DNA of 64,000 nucleotides, taken from Abelmoschus esculentus. Its lineage: Eukaryota; Streptophyta; Magnoliopsida; Malvales; Malvaceae. The stretch is taken from positions 12,796,501-12,860,500 of the forward strand of contig JAUCBN010000025.1 in NCBI GenBank assembly GCA_035048815.1, read 5' to 3'. Shown here one piece after another: positions 34,363 to 45,737 of this stretch (positions within the stretch are counted from its first letter, which is position 1; each line of letters starts with the position of its first letter). The translations under genes were made by a program, and so were the position numbers. Under the pieces are notes generated by a model, which did not search any database, was not told the origin of the DNA, and worked only from the letters and a program-made list of their open reading frames with translations.

Positions 34363-34401
34363 ATTTCCTCTTCTTCAAATAATCCTTGTCCTCAAGGATT
34401 A
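34363..34401 (-). other. Polypurine tract region of the transducing element
   Basis: On the minus strand CTTGAGGACAAGGATT, then GAAGAAGAGGAAATT directly before TGTAACGAG. The GAGGACAAG phrase followed by a purine run is a common Ty3/gypsy layout. Confidence 0.75.
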
Positions 34402-34578
34402 AAACGAGATCTTCATTTTCTTCCGATGATTAGACCATATGTGTCCACATGTTCTTCTAGCCTTGATTAAAAATGAAGTATGAACCAGCAATAGCTTCTT
34501 CAAGTCAACAAACTTTTCAAGGGAAAACTCATGCCTTGAATTCAATTTCCCTGTGACATCCATCACTGTTGCAATGTT

Positions 34579-35568
34579 TCATAGTCTAAATGGATGTGGA
34601 CCTTCATGGAGTCGTAGTGAAAATAATGTGGCATTCAAACCACTTCCGTATGCGAATAATAGTACCCGTTTTCCTGCCAATTCATTATTTTTGTTGTGAA
34701 TGAGGGATACAAACACATCATATAAAGAGGTAGTGTACATGTTGCCAACTTGCTTGGGTATCAAGGTGGTTGGTTGCACCTTGGCATCATAAAGGGGCTT
34801 CGAAACTTGTTGAGATGCCTTCTGAAGATCCCTACTTTGGTAGCTTTCACCAACCGTCCAACTTGAAAAGGGACCCAACATTCCCTTAGCAATGTCATTA
34901 ACAGAATTAGCATTCGTTTGAGAGAGTTTTCCATCAACAGCCGGATATTCACTAGCAAGGTCGGATATTCCTCCATAGCATGTCTTAGTTGAATCAACCC
35001 ATTCAATATTAGTGCTTTCACATTTTTCAAACAAGTATCTACAGCTACTCACCAACGATTCTTCATGAATAAGTAAAAATGCAGCTATGTTTTTCAAGAA
35101 TGAATAGGCCCACAAATACTCTGCTCTCCCGTATAATAATTTATTTGGCAAGTCACTAGGTAACCTAATCTCTTTGAACTTTGTCAAGTAGCGATCTTGT
35201 AAACTCGTATCACTGGAATGCTTTGCAACAACAACACTAAGGGCATAAACACTAAATCCTGATATTGCTATCTTAGCTTCCTTATATCCTTTCAGATCGG
35301 ACTCTACTATATCAACCATTTCGAACCTCCCACCCTTCTTCTGTGAGTATCTATCATAAATTTTGAATGCATCCATTGTAAACAAAGAAATCTCCTCCCT
35401 TCCAGTTCCTGCTCTAACCTCCAAAATACAGTCCCTCTCGTCAGCATCATCCTTGGGAAGTAACAACTTGAGTAGAAAGTTCTGTAGTCTTTTCTCTTCT
35501 TCCAAATCTTTACCCAAATCCTCGGTTGCCATGTCAAGCATATCTTTTTCATCGAGGCATTCAGCCAT
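34579..35568 (-). CDS. Chimeric ORF: release factor + LanC-like + HMG-CoA synthase fragments
   Basis: Open frame of 329 codons from the first ATG; the frame is open upstream to a TGA at 35644. Numbering from 35580, residues 1-108 match the PCRF region of a plant organellar peptide chain release factor 1 (LLLPKDDADERDCILEVRAG, ESDLKGYKEA); the GGQ catalytic domain is absent. Residues 109-168 match a plant LanC-like protein of the GCR2/GCL kind (LTKFKEIRLPSDLPNKLLYG, EYLWAYSFL). Residues about 182-333 match HMG-CoA synthase (VDSTKTCYGG with the active-site Cys, then LASEYPAVDGKLSQT, then SYQSRDLQKASQQV and YDAKVQPTTLIPKQVGNMY). The HMG-CoA synthase section that holds the catalytic His is deleted. 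No intron interrupts the joins. Enzyme activity is unlikely; an open chimera may still be translated. Confidence 0.85.
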   Translation of the reverse strand: MAECLDEKDMLDMATEDLGKDLEEEKRLQNFLLKLLLPKDDADERDCILEVRAGTGREEISLFTMDAFKIYDRYSQKKGGRFEMVDIVESDLKGYKEAKIAISGFSVYALSVVVAKHSSDTSLQDRYLTKFKEIRLPSDLPNKLLYGRAEYLWAYSFLKNIAAFLLIHEESLVSSCRYLFEKCESTNIEWVDSTKTCYGGISDLASEYPAVDGKLSQTNANSVNDIAKGMLGPFSSWTVGESYQSRDLQKASQQVSKPLYDAKVQPTTLIPKQVGNMYTTSLYDVFVSLIHNKNNELAGKRVLLFAYGSGLNATLFSLRLHEGPHPFRL

Positions 35569-35643
35569 CAATGACCTCAAACCATCACTCTCCTTTTGTT
35601 TGGTTCTCGACTCACTAATAAGGTCTATTGAGTCTCTAAGTTT

Positions 35644-36078
35644 TCAAAGCTCTTTGTTAGCCTTGGAATACTCACCCGAAATAACCACCAAAGTGGACAA
35701 GGAAATAATAACCTCATACACACCCGGTTCAAAAACAACAAAAATAAAGCTATCACCCTTATTTAATCTCTTAGGCACTAATAATATATAAATTGCATCT
35801 TTTATGTTTTCACATTTCGCCATTAGTAATAGTCTTAACCCGTATGGATTAACACTCTCTACTATTTTAAATATAAATTTGGCTGCCACTAAATCTTTAT
35901 ATTTTCTCCCAAACCGTCCATGGAACACTTCTCTAATCCATACTAAAGAATCCAACCAAAAATCTTGATTTGGTGACAATTCCATGAGACATCTAGTTAA
36001 CTCCCCACACTCCTTGTAAATCAGGGATGTGTTATGTAGAAACTTAATAAAACCCCTATTTAAAATATCATCCCCCAA
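35644..36078 (-). pseudogene. Upstream part of the transducing element's frame, mostly unrecognised
   Basis: 144 codons in the same frame as the chimera and separated from it by one TGA. The last residues (GEYSKANKEL, then stop, then KLRDSIDLISE) look like the lead-in to the release-factor fragment, so that fragment originally began here. The rest (FLHNTSLIYKECGELTRCLM, WIREVFHGRFGRKYKDLVAA, VPKRLNKGDSFIFVVFEPGV) I do not recognise. It may be a fourth captured fragment or a diverged element protein. Confidence 0.5.
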
Positions 36079-36181
36079 ACTTGTGATACGTCCAACAACC
36101 TACTCAATGGGTTATCAAAACCCTTCAACTCCATGTTTATTGTCACAGACAATTTATCAAACAATTTGAATTCGTTAGAAC

Positions 36182-36694
36182 TTACCGATAACAGTTTTTG
36201 TTCTGTCTCAGCTCCATATAAACCTTTAACATTGTTAGATGATTCATCCCAATCATCACTGCAACCTTCACTATTGGATTAACCTTCACTGGATCATTTG
36301 AACAAAAAGGACTTAATGTTTCCACCACACTCGACAAGGCCGATGATGGTGCTGAAAATTCAGTAACGGAAATAACCTCTATAGCTTCAATAGATGAATC
36401 CAATACCTTTTTCGGTTCAACAAAATTGATCAACTCTTGAACATTTGGTTCGACAGAATCAGGAACAAAAGATGATTTATCTGATTCCTCATCAATTTGC
36501 GTCATACCCGCAGGAAAATCGATCGATCCCTCACCACTTTGTGGATCAACAATAGGAAAATCGATTGATTTTCCGAAAGCCTTCTCCAAAAGCATCTTTT
36601 CATCTGTCAAAAATCTTACTTGAAACTCGTTGAACATTCGATCGATAGAAATTTCCAAACGGTTGAACTCTAAGTCCAACTGTTTCACCGCCAT
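36182..36694 (-). CDS. First ORF of the transducing element, unknown
   Basis: 170 codons from the ATG at 36694, about 17 bp after the PBS region, where a gag start is expected. The start MAVKQLDLEFNRLEISIDRM is amphipathic and may be a coiled coil. The rest is acidic and Ser-rich (DEESDKSSFVPDSVEPN). No Gag capsid motif or zinc knuckle. The next ORF is in another frame. Likely a Gag N-terminal remnant, but this is a guess from position. Confidence 0.45.
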   Translation of the reverse strand: MAVKQLDLEFNRLEISIDRMFNEFQVRFLTDEKMLLEKAFGKSIDFPIVDPQSGEGSIDFPAGMTQIDEESDKSSFVPDSVEPNVQELINFVEPKKVLDSSIEAIEVISVTEFSAPSSALSSVVETLSPFCSNDPVKVNPIVKVAVMIGMNHLTMLKVYMELRQNKNCYR

Positions 36695-36710
36695 TAGTAA
36701 AGACCAACCT

Positions 36711-36725
36711 GAGCTCTGATGCCTT
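36711..36725 (-). other. Primer binding site (tRNA-iMet type)
   Basis: On the minus strand AAGGCATCAGAGCTC follows the LTR end ATTCATTACA. GGCATCAGAGC differs from the usual TGGTATCAGAGC by one transition and the first base. Confidence 0.75.
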
Positions 36726-36957
36726 TGTAATGAATCAGAAATAAGGGACACTTAGATAGAAAAGGGGAAGAAAACTTAGAAGAAATTTCATATATTCGAT
36801 AAGATGCAAAATAGTGTTCTTTCAGAACATATATCCTAGCACCAACATATCCCTAAGCGCAGAGTTTCTCATAACGGTTAACACAAACGTTATTTTAATT
36901 AAAGAAAACTAGGCTAGAAGCTGACTTTTTTTCCTTCTTATTCTTTGACTCCTTACA
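36726..36957 (-). repeat. 5' LTR of the transducing element
   Basis: 232 bp, TGTAAGGAGTCAAAGAAT to CTGATTCATTACA on the minus strand. Followed by target duplication ATTCT on the plus-strand right side. Confidence 0.85.
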
Positions 36958-37774
36958 ATTCTCACCTCCAAAATTGATCCAACCTTCTTCCAAGGTTTAA
37001 AAACAAGTAAAATTGAAGAAAAACGAAGAGATTTTGAAGAAGAAAAATATAGATAATTAACCTAACAAAATTTATTTGAAAAGAATTGATATTTACCTTT
37101 AAAATATTATGAAGAATATGTCTTGTGAAGGAAGAAACCAAAATCTTGGAGAATAGTTTAAAGCTTGATGCAAAAATGGAGTTTTTCAAGTAAAACCGAA
37201 GAAAAACGAAGAGAATTTGAAGAAGAAAAATAAGGGAAATTAAACCAATTAATTTTTATTAAAAATAATGTATATTTAAATTGAAAATATGGTGAAGATG
37301 TTACCTTGTAGAACAAGAAACTAAAATTTAAAAAGGGTTATTTTTAAAAAGATAATTTTTGGGTTTTGGATCAAAATTAGGGAATTTTGATTACTTAGGT
37401 TAAAAAACAAGTTATTAAAGGTTGTTTATATAAGCTCTTGGAAGGCTTAGATCAACTAGGATTAGGATTGGATCAAAGCCCCTTAAAGATTCAAAGTTTT
37501 GGATTAATTTATAAAATTGTCCTCATGTTTTTAATTTTTACAAAATAGTCACTAATTTTAAAATCATAGGTATTCAAGGGTCAATTTTTGAAATTGAGTT
37601 GACCTAAGTCAAATATAAGTCAATTAAGAATTTTAGAATATTTTCCACAATTTATTTTCATTAAAAACTAATTTTTTTAAGAATTTAATCCTAAACTAGG
37701 CTAAATCGACAAAATCGATCCACTAGAACTCTAAACCGAAATCTAAACTTTTGGCACAATTTTGGTTCATTACA

Positions 37775-40156
37775 CTATTTTAATAACTCATAACCTATAA
37801 TTTTAATTAATAACCCAAATAACTTAATATTAATCCTAAAAACCTATTTTTCATCAAAATACAAACCTATTTTTTTATAATTTCAAATTCTAATCTTTTG
37901 GGAAGCCACTCCATCATTTTTTCAAATTTAAACACAAATTTTTCAATAAATTTTTTTGGTTAATTCTTTATATTTTTCTTCTTCAAAATCTCTTCGTTTT
38001 TCTTCGATTTTACTTGTTTTTAAACATTGGAAGAGGTTGGATCAATTTTGGAGGTGAGAATCATTCAAACCTATGAAACCTAAATTTCTTTAATGAAATT
38101 CCTAAGTTTTTGGCTGATTGCATCAATCTTTAAAGTCTTGAATCAATAAAATCGGTTTTCTTAATAAAAATTCCATTATTTTCTTGATCTTCGTTCAAGG
38201 ATTTTACATGGCTATTTTTGATGCCTAAATACATGAATCTTGAATTTTTTATATTTAATTAAGATGACTTTTAAGTATATAATCCCGGACATAAGATTTA
38301 GGTGGTTTTTGGAGAGGTTTTCGGTGAGTTTCAGTTAGGTTTTATGGTGTTTTTAGGGGCTGACATGTATTCGTCCGAATTGAGGGATGTTTGGGTGTTT
38401 TATAATGCACTAAACCCTCTTATTTTTATGTTTGAATTATTCAAGAGGTATAGGAACAAGTTTGAAGGAGATTGGAAAGTCGAATTGCGTTTTTGGGTGA
38501 CTTGTCGAGCAAGTTTCGGTAAATCGGGGAGTGGATTATGAGTGTTGCCAATTTGGAATGATTTTAAATGTGTTTTCAAACTTTTGAGGGTGTAGGGAAG
38601 GTTTGAAAACCTTCCTATACTCAGAAGTAAGTTTAAAGTATTAATTTCTTAAAGTTTCCCATATTATGCCTCGTTTTTACTTTGTTTAGTCATGCTCGTG
38701 TTATACTTGTGCATATGTGAATATGCATTTGTTTCAATGCTCATGAGATGTTTTTATAAAGTTTTTTATATACATATGATGCTCCCACGATTTTGTATTG
38801 AAAATATGAGAAAAGTGGGTTTTATCGATTTATGCATTTGATGCATGTATTAGTGGGATGCATGTGGATTACTTATTGTTTTTGACTTAAAACTTGAGCA
38901 TTGGTTTTGTTTTGTGTTGGATATTGAGATGATGTTAATAGAGATAAGTCGATCGATCGATAGGATGTTAGTGCACTATTTATATATCTACAAAATTCGT
39001 ATGCGAGGGTAAATTCCTTAGTGATGCATTAAAGTTATTGCTTGAATTGTGGTATATGTGTTGTATTGCATTTAATCGTAACTTATCCCGGAATCTAAGG
39101 TGGGAAAAATGTTTTGATTTAATCCATTCGTGTGAACGAGTTAGCTTATGCGTGGTGTGAGTAAGTGTTAGAGCCCTCATACGTGGTATGTTGACGGTAT
39201 AGTCCCATACGTGGCATGACTTTGCATTTATGCCTTCGTGCGAGTATCCGTTTATCCCAACGATTAGAGGTAGACTAATCGGATCACTAATACCAACATG
39301 AGAAAATGCAAGTGTAATTTTTTTACTGATTTTATTGCAAACAGAGTTTGCGAGTGTTTAACATTGAGTTCAAACGTTTTATAAGCCTTCCTAAGTGAAG
39401 CATGTAAGCCTTGATTTTTGTGGCTTAGCACCACGTGATGAAACACTTGCTGATTTTTACTATTGGTGGCATTGTTAGCCACGAGTGATTATTTTATAGA
39501 GCATGACTTGGTTTTTAAATTGATGATATCAGTTTAATATGGGTTGCATTGCAAGGTGTTTTTATACTTGTTTTTATTCACTCACTAAGATTATTCTTAC
39601 CCTCTCAATTACATTGCAATGCAGAGTAAATAAAGTTGAGACAACAAAAATGAAGCAAAGATTCAGGTAACCGTTAAGTGAATGCTCAAGTATGTCTTTA
39701 TAACATTAGTAGTAATGAGAGACCATTGGGAATGGGATATTATATTGAGAATAACATTATGCTAATTATTCATTCAATGGCTTTATTGATTATCTAAGTT
39801 GATGTTAGTTTGTAACTTGGAGTTGAATTGTCTATTGGTATACCTTAAGTTATATTGAAGTTTGATTCTTGTTATACATATGTGTGATTGAGTATTGTTG
39901 ATAATTAAACATGAATAATTTAAGTTGAATCTATAATGTGGTTATTTAGGTTGAAATGCATCTAGAAATCATGTTGAGTATGTTGATGTTGTTCTTATAT
40001 ATGTTTATGAGATTGTTGAAGTTGAAGCATGCTCTTAGGGGTTTGAGTATATTGTTGCTAACTAGGTTGCAATGCATCTAGTAAGTTATACATGATATGT
40101 GGATGATGTTTATTTAAGTGAATATGTATCTAGAAAATGTTTTGAAACTTGTGCAT
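37775..40156 (+). repeat. Copy 2 of the TGTAAC long-LTR family, 5'-truncated
   Basis: Plus-oriented. It begins about 250 bp into the LTR (CTATTTTAATAACTCATAACC) at the junction with copy 1 and runs collinear with 40157-52731, including GGAAGGTTTGAAAACC and CCAACGATTAGAGGTAGA phrases. Small frames such as 38302-38541 are not genes. The end lies at the target duplication TGCAT (40152-40156) of copy 3. Removing copy 3 would join it head-on to copy 4. Confidence 0.7.
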
Positions 40157-41673
40157 CATAACGCCCCAAAAATGGGCTTAGAAGTTAGTGAACCGGTATA
40201 GCTTAGTTCGGAATTAAATGACTAAAAATTTATTTTAAATCGAAATAAATTGAGGGAAAATATCCTAAAATTCTTATTTAACATATATTTGACTTTGGTC
40301 AAATCAATTTAAAAAATTTACCCTTGAATCCCTAAGATTTAGTGACCATTTTGTAAAAAGTGGAAAATTTGAGGACAATTTTATAAAACAAGCCAAAACT
40401 TTGAATCTTTAAGGGACTTTGATCCAATTATAATCCTATATGGTCTAGGGTTTCCAAATTTTATTTAATTAAGCCCAAAATCTATTTTTAACTCAAATAA
40501 TTTAATTAAACCCAATTTAATTTAAACCAAAAACCCTTTTTACATTAAAAATAAAATCTAAACTTCATATTTTCTTTTTCCCTCATTCAAGGCTGTCGTT
40601 CAACAATTTTTCAAGGTAAAAACCTATTCTTTTTCATTTAATTTCGTTTTTATCAATTATAATAACTTTTTGTTCTTTAAAAATTGAGTTTTCTCATCGT
40701 TTTCTCGTTTTAAAAACCCGGAAAGCAATTGGATCAGTTTTAGAGGTGAGATTTCGTCAATCTTCTAGAACAATAAATTTATTTACTGAAATTCCCAAGT
40801 TGTTGGCTTGGATTATTTATTTTAATCCTTCAATTTCATAAAAATCGATTTTTTGGCAAAAATATCAATTTTCATTCAAGGGTTTTGATCCACTATTTTA
40901 GGATCCCAAATTCATGATTTTGAATTTATTAGAATATTTATAACATGTTCTAAACATATATAATCTCGTAGTTTAGGCTTAGGTAAAGTTTGGTGTGTTT
41001 CGGAAATTTTTCGATTAAGGTTTCGTTAAGTTTTAACGGCTGTTGTGTAGGGATCCGACTTGAGGGTTTCTTTTTTGTTTTTAGAAGAATTAAAACCCTT
41101 GGCTTTGATGCTTGAAACAGAACAAGAGTTAGGAGATCGCGTTTGAAGGTGTTTCAGTTCATATCGGTGGCTTGACGAGCAAGTAACGGTTTTCGGTGAG
41201 TGGTTTATGAGAGTAGCTGCTTTGACAATGTTTTAAAGCTATTTTACAGAGGTTTGGGAATGTAGGGAAGGTGTGAAAACCTCCCTATACTCGTAAGTAA
41301 GTAAAATTTTAAGTTTTCATAAAGGTTCTCATATTATTCTATGTTTTTACTATGAACTTTATCATGCTTAGTGTTGATTTTGCATAGATGTTTATGCATG
41401 ATGATTTCATGTTACATATACTATTGATTCTCCCATGATTTTATTTTAAAAATTTAGATAAATGTGATTTTATCGGTTTATGTTTTGAAACTTGAAATAA
41501 TGGGATGCATGTGTTTAATTATGTTTTGAATTAAAATGAGCATTGATTTTTGATAATATATTGGCTAGTTACGTGATGAACCTTATGGGATAAGTTGATC
41601 GATCAATAGGGTCTAGAGTGCACTATAAATATTCAAAAGTTGTACGTGTTTAAATTACTTTTCCATGGACGTG

Positions 41674-43030
41674 TGATAAGTGCTCAACTCACTATCACTT
41701 TTTACACCTTTCATGGACAATAACCACTAAATCTACACCTACTTGGACCAATGCATGTGCTTAATGCGAGATAATTAGATATTCTACTTCTGTAACATAT
41801 AAAGATGATACTTATAGAAAAGGCAAGTTTTACTGTACTTATGTGTCTGTGCGGGAAAAACTATTGCCACGACAGCGACTGAGGCCGAGGCAAGACTTGA
41901 TGCCGAGGCAGTAGTTGAAGGACAAGTAACGATATTATAGGCGACTTGAAGAGAAAAATGAGCTGGACGTTTCTGGACAAGCAGCACATGAATCGGATCT
42001 AGGTAGCACATGGAAAGCCCAATTCAAAGGTCACGCGGAAAAGAATCCTAGTTGGAATAAACTTGGAAATATTTTATTTATGGACTTGACTTGTGTCCTA
42101 CTCCAAGTTATGCTCCTACTTAGGAAAGGTTTGCCCTAGACCAAGCCTATATAATCCCTAGCCGTCCAAGAAGAGAGAAAGAGGAGAGTTTTCGTCACAA
42201 AGCACTTAGCATCATAGAGAGCCGACTTCATCTTAATTGTAGAATTCTCTTTTACTTTTTATTATGTTCTAAGTTTCTTTAGGCTTAGGTGAAGGTTGTA
42301 GAGTATTAGTGAGAAGAGATTGATTTTTGTTTCTTGTTTTAATACAATAAAATATCAAGGTTTGCTTATTCTTTGCTCTTGCATCCAAGCTCGAGAAAGA
42401 AGTTTGTGAGTAATCCATTTATCTAATATTGAGAGAGTTAGATTCACGAAAGGAATAAGTACGGTGTTTCAATCGGGAAACACTAACTCGGCCTAGAGAT
42501 AGGTTAAGAGTTTCAGCGGCTAAAAGAAGTGTGAGATTGGATGGTGATTATAATTGATTCACGCCGAGAGGTATCATCAAGGACTGGTCATCAACAGTAC
42601 TTTGACTTAGAGATAAGCGGAGTCATCAAAGGACATTTTGCCGAACTTTGATAAAGTCTACCCAAGAGCAAGAGATTGTCGCGGCGGACAAGCATCATCA
42701 CTGTCGAGGCAGTAATCTACAGTACTGCCGAGGCAGTGTTGTGCGATTGCATTGGACAGAAACAAGTCAATTGAATCCACTATACAACATAACTGGATCC
42801 TGGCCACTTCTTTAATCTGTTTATTCTCTCTTTCTTTAGTTTTATTTATTTAGTATTCATCAACCCCAATCTTACTTGTGTCTTTATTTTATTCTTTTTC
42901 AGAGCAAAAAGACAAAAGAAGACATATTAAGTAGACAAATCCCTGTGGAGACGATATCTGATATACTTATCACTTTATTACTTGAGACGTGTACACTTGC
43001 ACCAATTGCGCACTCTTTTTACACGCAACA
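41674..43030 (+). repeat. 5' LTR of Athila-like element 3
   Basis: 1357 bp, TGATAAGTGCTCAACTCAC to TTACACGCAACA, with a CTGCCGAGGCAG palindrome at 42725-42736. Upstream bases ACGTG are not repeated at the far end of the composite. Confidence 0.9.
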
Positions 43031-43036
43031 AGTTTT

Positions 43037-43054
43037 TGGCGTCGTTGCCAGGGA
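43037..43054 (+). other. Primer binding site (tRNA-Asp type)
   Basis: TGGCGTCGTTGCCAGGGA, two transitions from the Athila consensus. Confidence 0.85.
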
Positions 43055-43132
43055 TTGGCAACTAAATTTTATTTTCTTTATTTTCTTGCTTTTTAATTTT
43101 TATTTTTATTTTACTGTGATTTTTCTTGGTGT

Positions 43133-45737
43133 ATGATCAGGGTCAACCCAACCAACCCTTTGTACGAACTAGATCCAAAGATCGAACGTACATGGCAAAG
43201 GTTGAGGAGACAAGTCCAAGGAGCTATGGCAGATCATCCGGCAGGACAAAACTTACCTGCCGGCAATGGAGGCCTTCCGCCGCCACCAAGGCCGCGACAA
43301 CTTACTATTCGAGACTTCTTGGAAGAGGATTTGAATAGGCTAAATCTAGGAGTCGTTACACTAGAGATCGAAGCAGCCCACTTTGAGCTAAAACATGTCA
43401 TGTTCAATATGCTCAATACTATTGGACAGTTTGGTGGGTCTATGAATGAAGATGCCAGGCAGCACATCAAGTCATTCATGGAGATATGCAATTCATTCAA
43501 AATCCAAGGAGTCCATTAAGATGTCTTGAGATTGAAATTATTCCCCTATTCACTGAGGGATAGGGCAAAAACCTGGTTAAACAACATTCCAGAAGGATCA
43601 ATAGGATCTTGGAGTGAACTCTATCGTGATTTCATTACATGTTTTAATCCGACTAATTTATATGATCGTATTCGTAATGAAATTATCTCATTTCGGCAGG
43701 CAGATGATGAACCAATGTATGAGGCATGGAGCGCTATAGGGAGCTACTGCACAAGTGTCCTTTACATGGATTTCCCTTGTGGACACAAGTAACCATGTTT
43801 TACAATGCCACCAATGCCCCAACAAGGATGATGTTAGACGTCTCTGCCAATGGAACACTCCTTGATAAAGCACCGGAGGAAGCTATTGAAATCCTGAACA
43901 AACTCGCCAAGAATGATTTTCAATTCCCTACATCTAGGCGAGGAGGAGTAAGACGCCAAGCTAAAGTGAATAAGTTAGAAACATCCAATTCAGTGGCAGC
44001 ACAATTGGCCTCTCTTACCAAGATGGTGCAAAACATGCAGCTACAACAAAATACCTATAAGGTTACGGCCATTGATTCTTTTTGCAATTTAAGTGGAGGT
44101 AACCAAAATTCTTCTGAATGTATGCAGAATCAAGAATCCATCCTGTATGTTGGAAACTATAACCGAAACAATATGATGTCCAACACATACAACCCCTCAT
44201 GGAAGAGGCATCCAAATTTTTCATAGAGTAATCCCAACAATGCTTTAAATCCAATTACTCAAACCGCAGGTTTCCAGCAACCATTGCCGCAGCAGCAGAT
44301 GCATCAGCAGCAGCCTGTAAATTCACTGGAAAATTCTCTTAAAGCCTTTATGATGAAAACTGAATCATACATGGAAGACAATAGCAATTTCATCAAAAGA
44401 ACAGATGCATTCATAAATAGAACTGAGATGAGGTTGCAGAACCAAGAGGCAGCAATTAAGGCACTAGAAACTCAGGTTGAGTAGTTTGCCCAGAACATAA
44501 ACACTAGACCACAAGGAGGACTACCTAGCAATACTGAAGTTGCTAAGATAATGGACCATGAATAGTGCAAAGCGATCACTAATAGGAGTGGTCTACAACT
44601 GAAGGAGAAAGTAGGAAACCCAGGAGACAAAGTCCCACCAGAAGAACAAGGAAAAGAGGACTCGGATGCTGAACAAACTGATCATGTCACAGCAAAAAGC
44701 ACCGCCCCAGCAGAGCGCTCAGCAGTACCTCGACAAGCTGCTGAGACAGATAAAGACCCAGTGGTGCCAGATATTAAATTGCAAACAAAGGAGACCCTGG
44801 AAGAAATGCAACCACCACCACCTTTCCCACAAAGGCTGAAAAAGCAGAAACAGGACCACCAATTTAAGAAATTCTTAGATATCTTGAAGCAAGTCCACAT
44901 CAACTTGCCATTTGTTGAGGCAATTGAACAAATGCCAAACTATGCTAAGTTCTTGAAAGACATTGTGTCTAAGAGAAAAAGGCTTGGTGAGTTCGAAACA
45001 GTGGCTGCTACTGAAAGATGCATGGCAATGCTACACAACCGCATGCCTCCCAAATTGAAGGATCCTGGATGTTTTACCATACCTTGTGCAATAGGTAACC
45101 ACTACGAAGGAAAGGCCCTATGCGACCTTGGAGCAAGCATAAACCTAATGCCCAAATCTGTCTTCCAAAATCTTGGAATAGGAAGGGCAAAGCCCACAAC
45201 ACTGATGCTCCAAATTGCGGATAGATCATATGTGCAACCTAAAGGAAAGATCAAGGACATACTGGTAAGAGTTGACAAATTTATTTTCCCGCTGACTTCC
45301 TTGTCCTTGATTGTGAAGCAGATGACAATGCACCGATCATCCTGTGGAGTACTTTCCTTGCCACTGGACGTACACTCATAGATGTGGAAAAAGGAGAGTT
45401 GAAAATGAGGGTTAATGACCAACAAGTCAAAATCAATGCCTTCCACTATTTGAAAAAATATGATGATGCTGAAGAGTGTGAAGTCCTCCACACCACAGAT
45501 GCAGGCACTAAGATATCCTATTTCAGCAGCAACTACCTCGGTAGCATGCTCGGCAAAATATTGGGCAAGAAGATTAAGCCAGAAGTGGAGGAAACCAAAA
45601 AGACAGCACACTGTCCAGACATACAGGGTGCAGTGAAGAACAAAACGAAAAGGGATGGACATGAAGTCAAAGAGAATGACCAACATCTAAAACATCATTC
45701 TGGAGAACAAGAGATGCATTTGCATGCACTCCCCTAG
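43133..45737 (+). pseudogene. gag-protease of Athila-like element 3
   Basis: Starts MIRVNPTNPLYELDPKIE and keeps the Trp lost in the other copies (GSIGSWSELYRDF). Breaks: stop at 43517, one-base deletion near 43727, stop at 44224 (Trp), stops near 44482 and 44563, and a frame change near 45290 inside protease. The zinc knuckle is damaged (CNLSGGNQNSSEC, losing one Cys and the His). The Pro-rich linker MQPPPPFPQRLKKQKQ leads to protease (ALCDLGASINLMPKSVFQNL). The frame 45384-45737 finishes the protein. As in element 2, nothing of RT follows. Confidence 0.87.

Larger units (their letters stand above)
34286..36957 (-). mobile_element. LTR retroelement carrying three fused host-gene fragments
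   Basis: Ends are TGTAA..TTACA. The flanking 5-mers ATTCT (34281-34285) and ATTCT (36958-36962) are a perfect target duplication, and the empty site is visible in the related LTR copy at 53600. On the minus strand: 5' LTR (36957 to 36726), iMet-type PBS (GGCATCAGAGC), reading frames, a purine tract (GAAGAAGAGGAAATT) and a short 3' LTR (34362-34286). No RT or integrase. The interior encodes a chimera of release factor, LanC-like and HMG-CoA synthase pieces without introns. Established parallel: maize Bs1 captured several host genes in this way. Confidence 0.88.
33625..37774 (-). repeat. Copy 1 of the TGTAAC long-LTR family, inverted and truncated
   Basis: The pieces 33625-34285 and 36963-37774 read on the minus strand as the first part of the LTR family represented by 40157-52731. 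The family start lies at 37774 (TGTAATGAACC, a variant of TGTAACGCCCC). Shared phrases on the plus strand include CGAGCATGACTAAA and GATTTACCGAAACTTGCTC. The far end of the LTR is missing at the left. A small LTR element (34286-36957) was inserted into it. At 37775 copy 2 sequence begins, so this copy appears to have inserted into copy 2. Confidence 0.7.

Noticed and set aside
34579..35568. Chimeric ORF as a genuine host multi-domain enzyme gene
   Set aside because: Every fragment lacks key catalytic parts, and it lies between LTRs with PBS, PPT and a target duplication, so capture by a retroelement is the simpler reading.
38302..38541. 79-codon frame as a possible small gene
   Set aside because: Lies within LTR copy 2 and is not open in the other copies.
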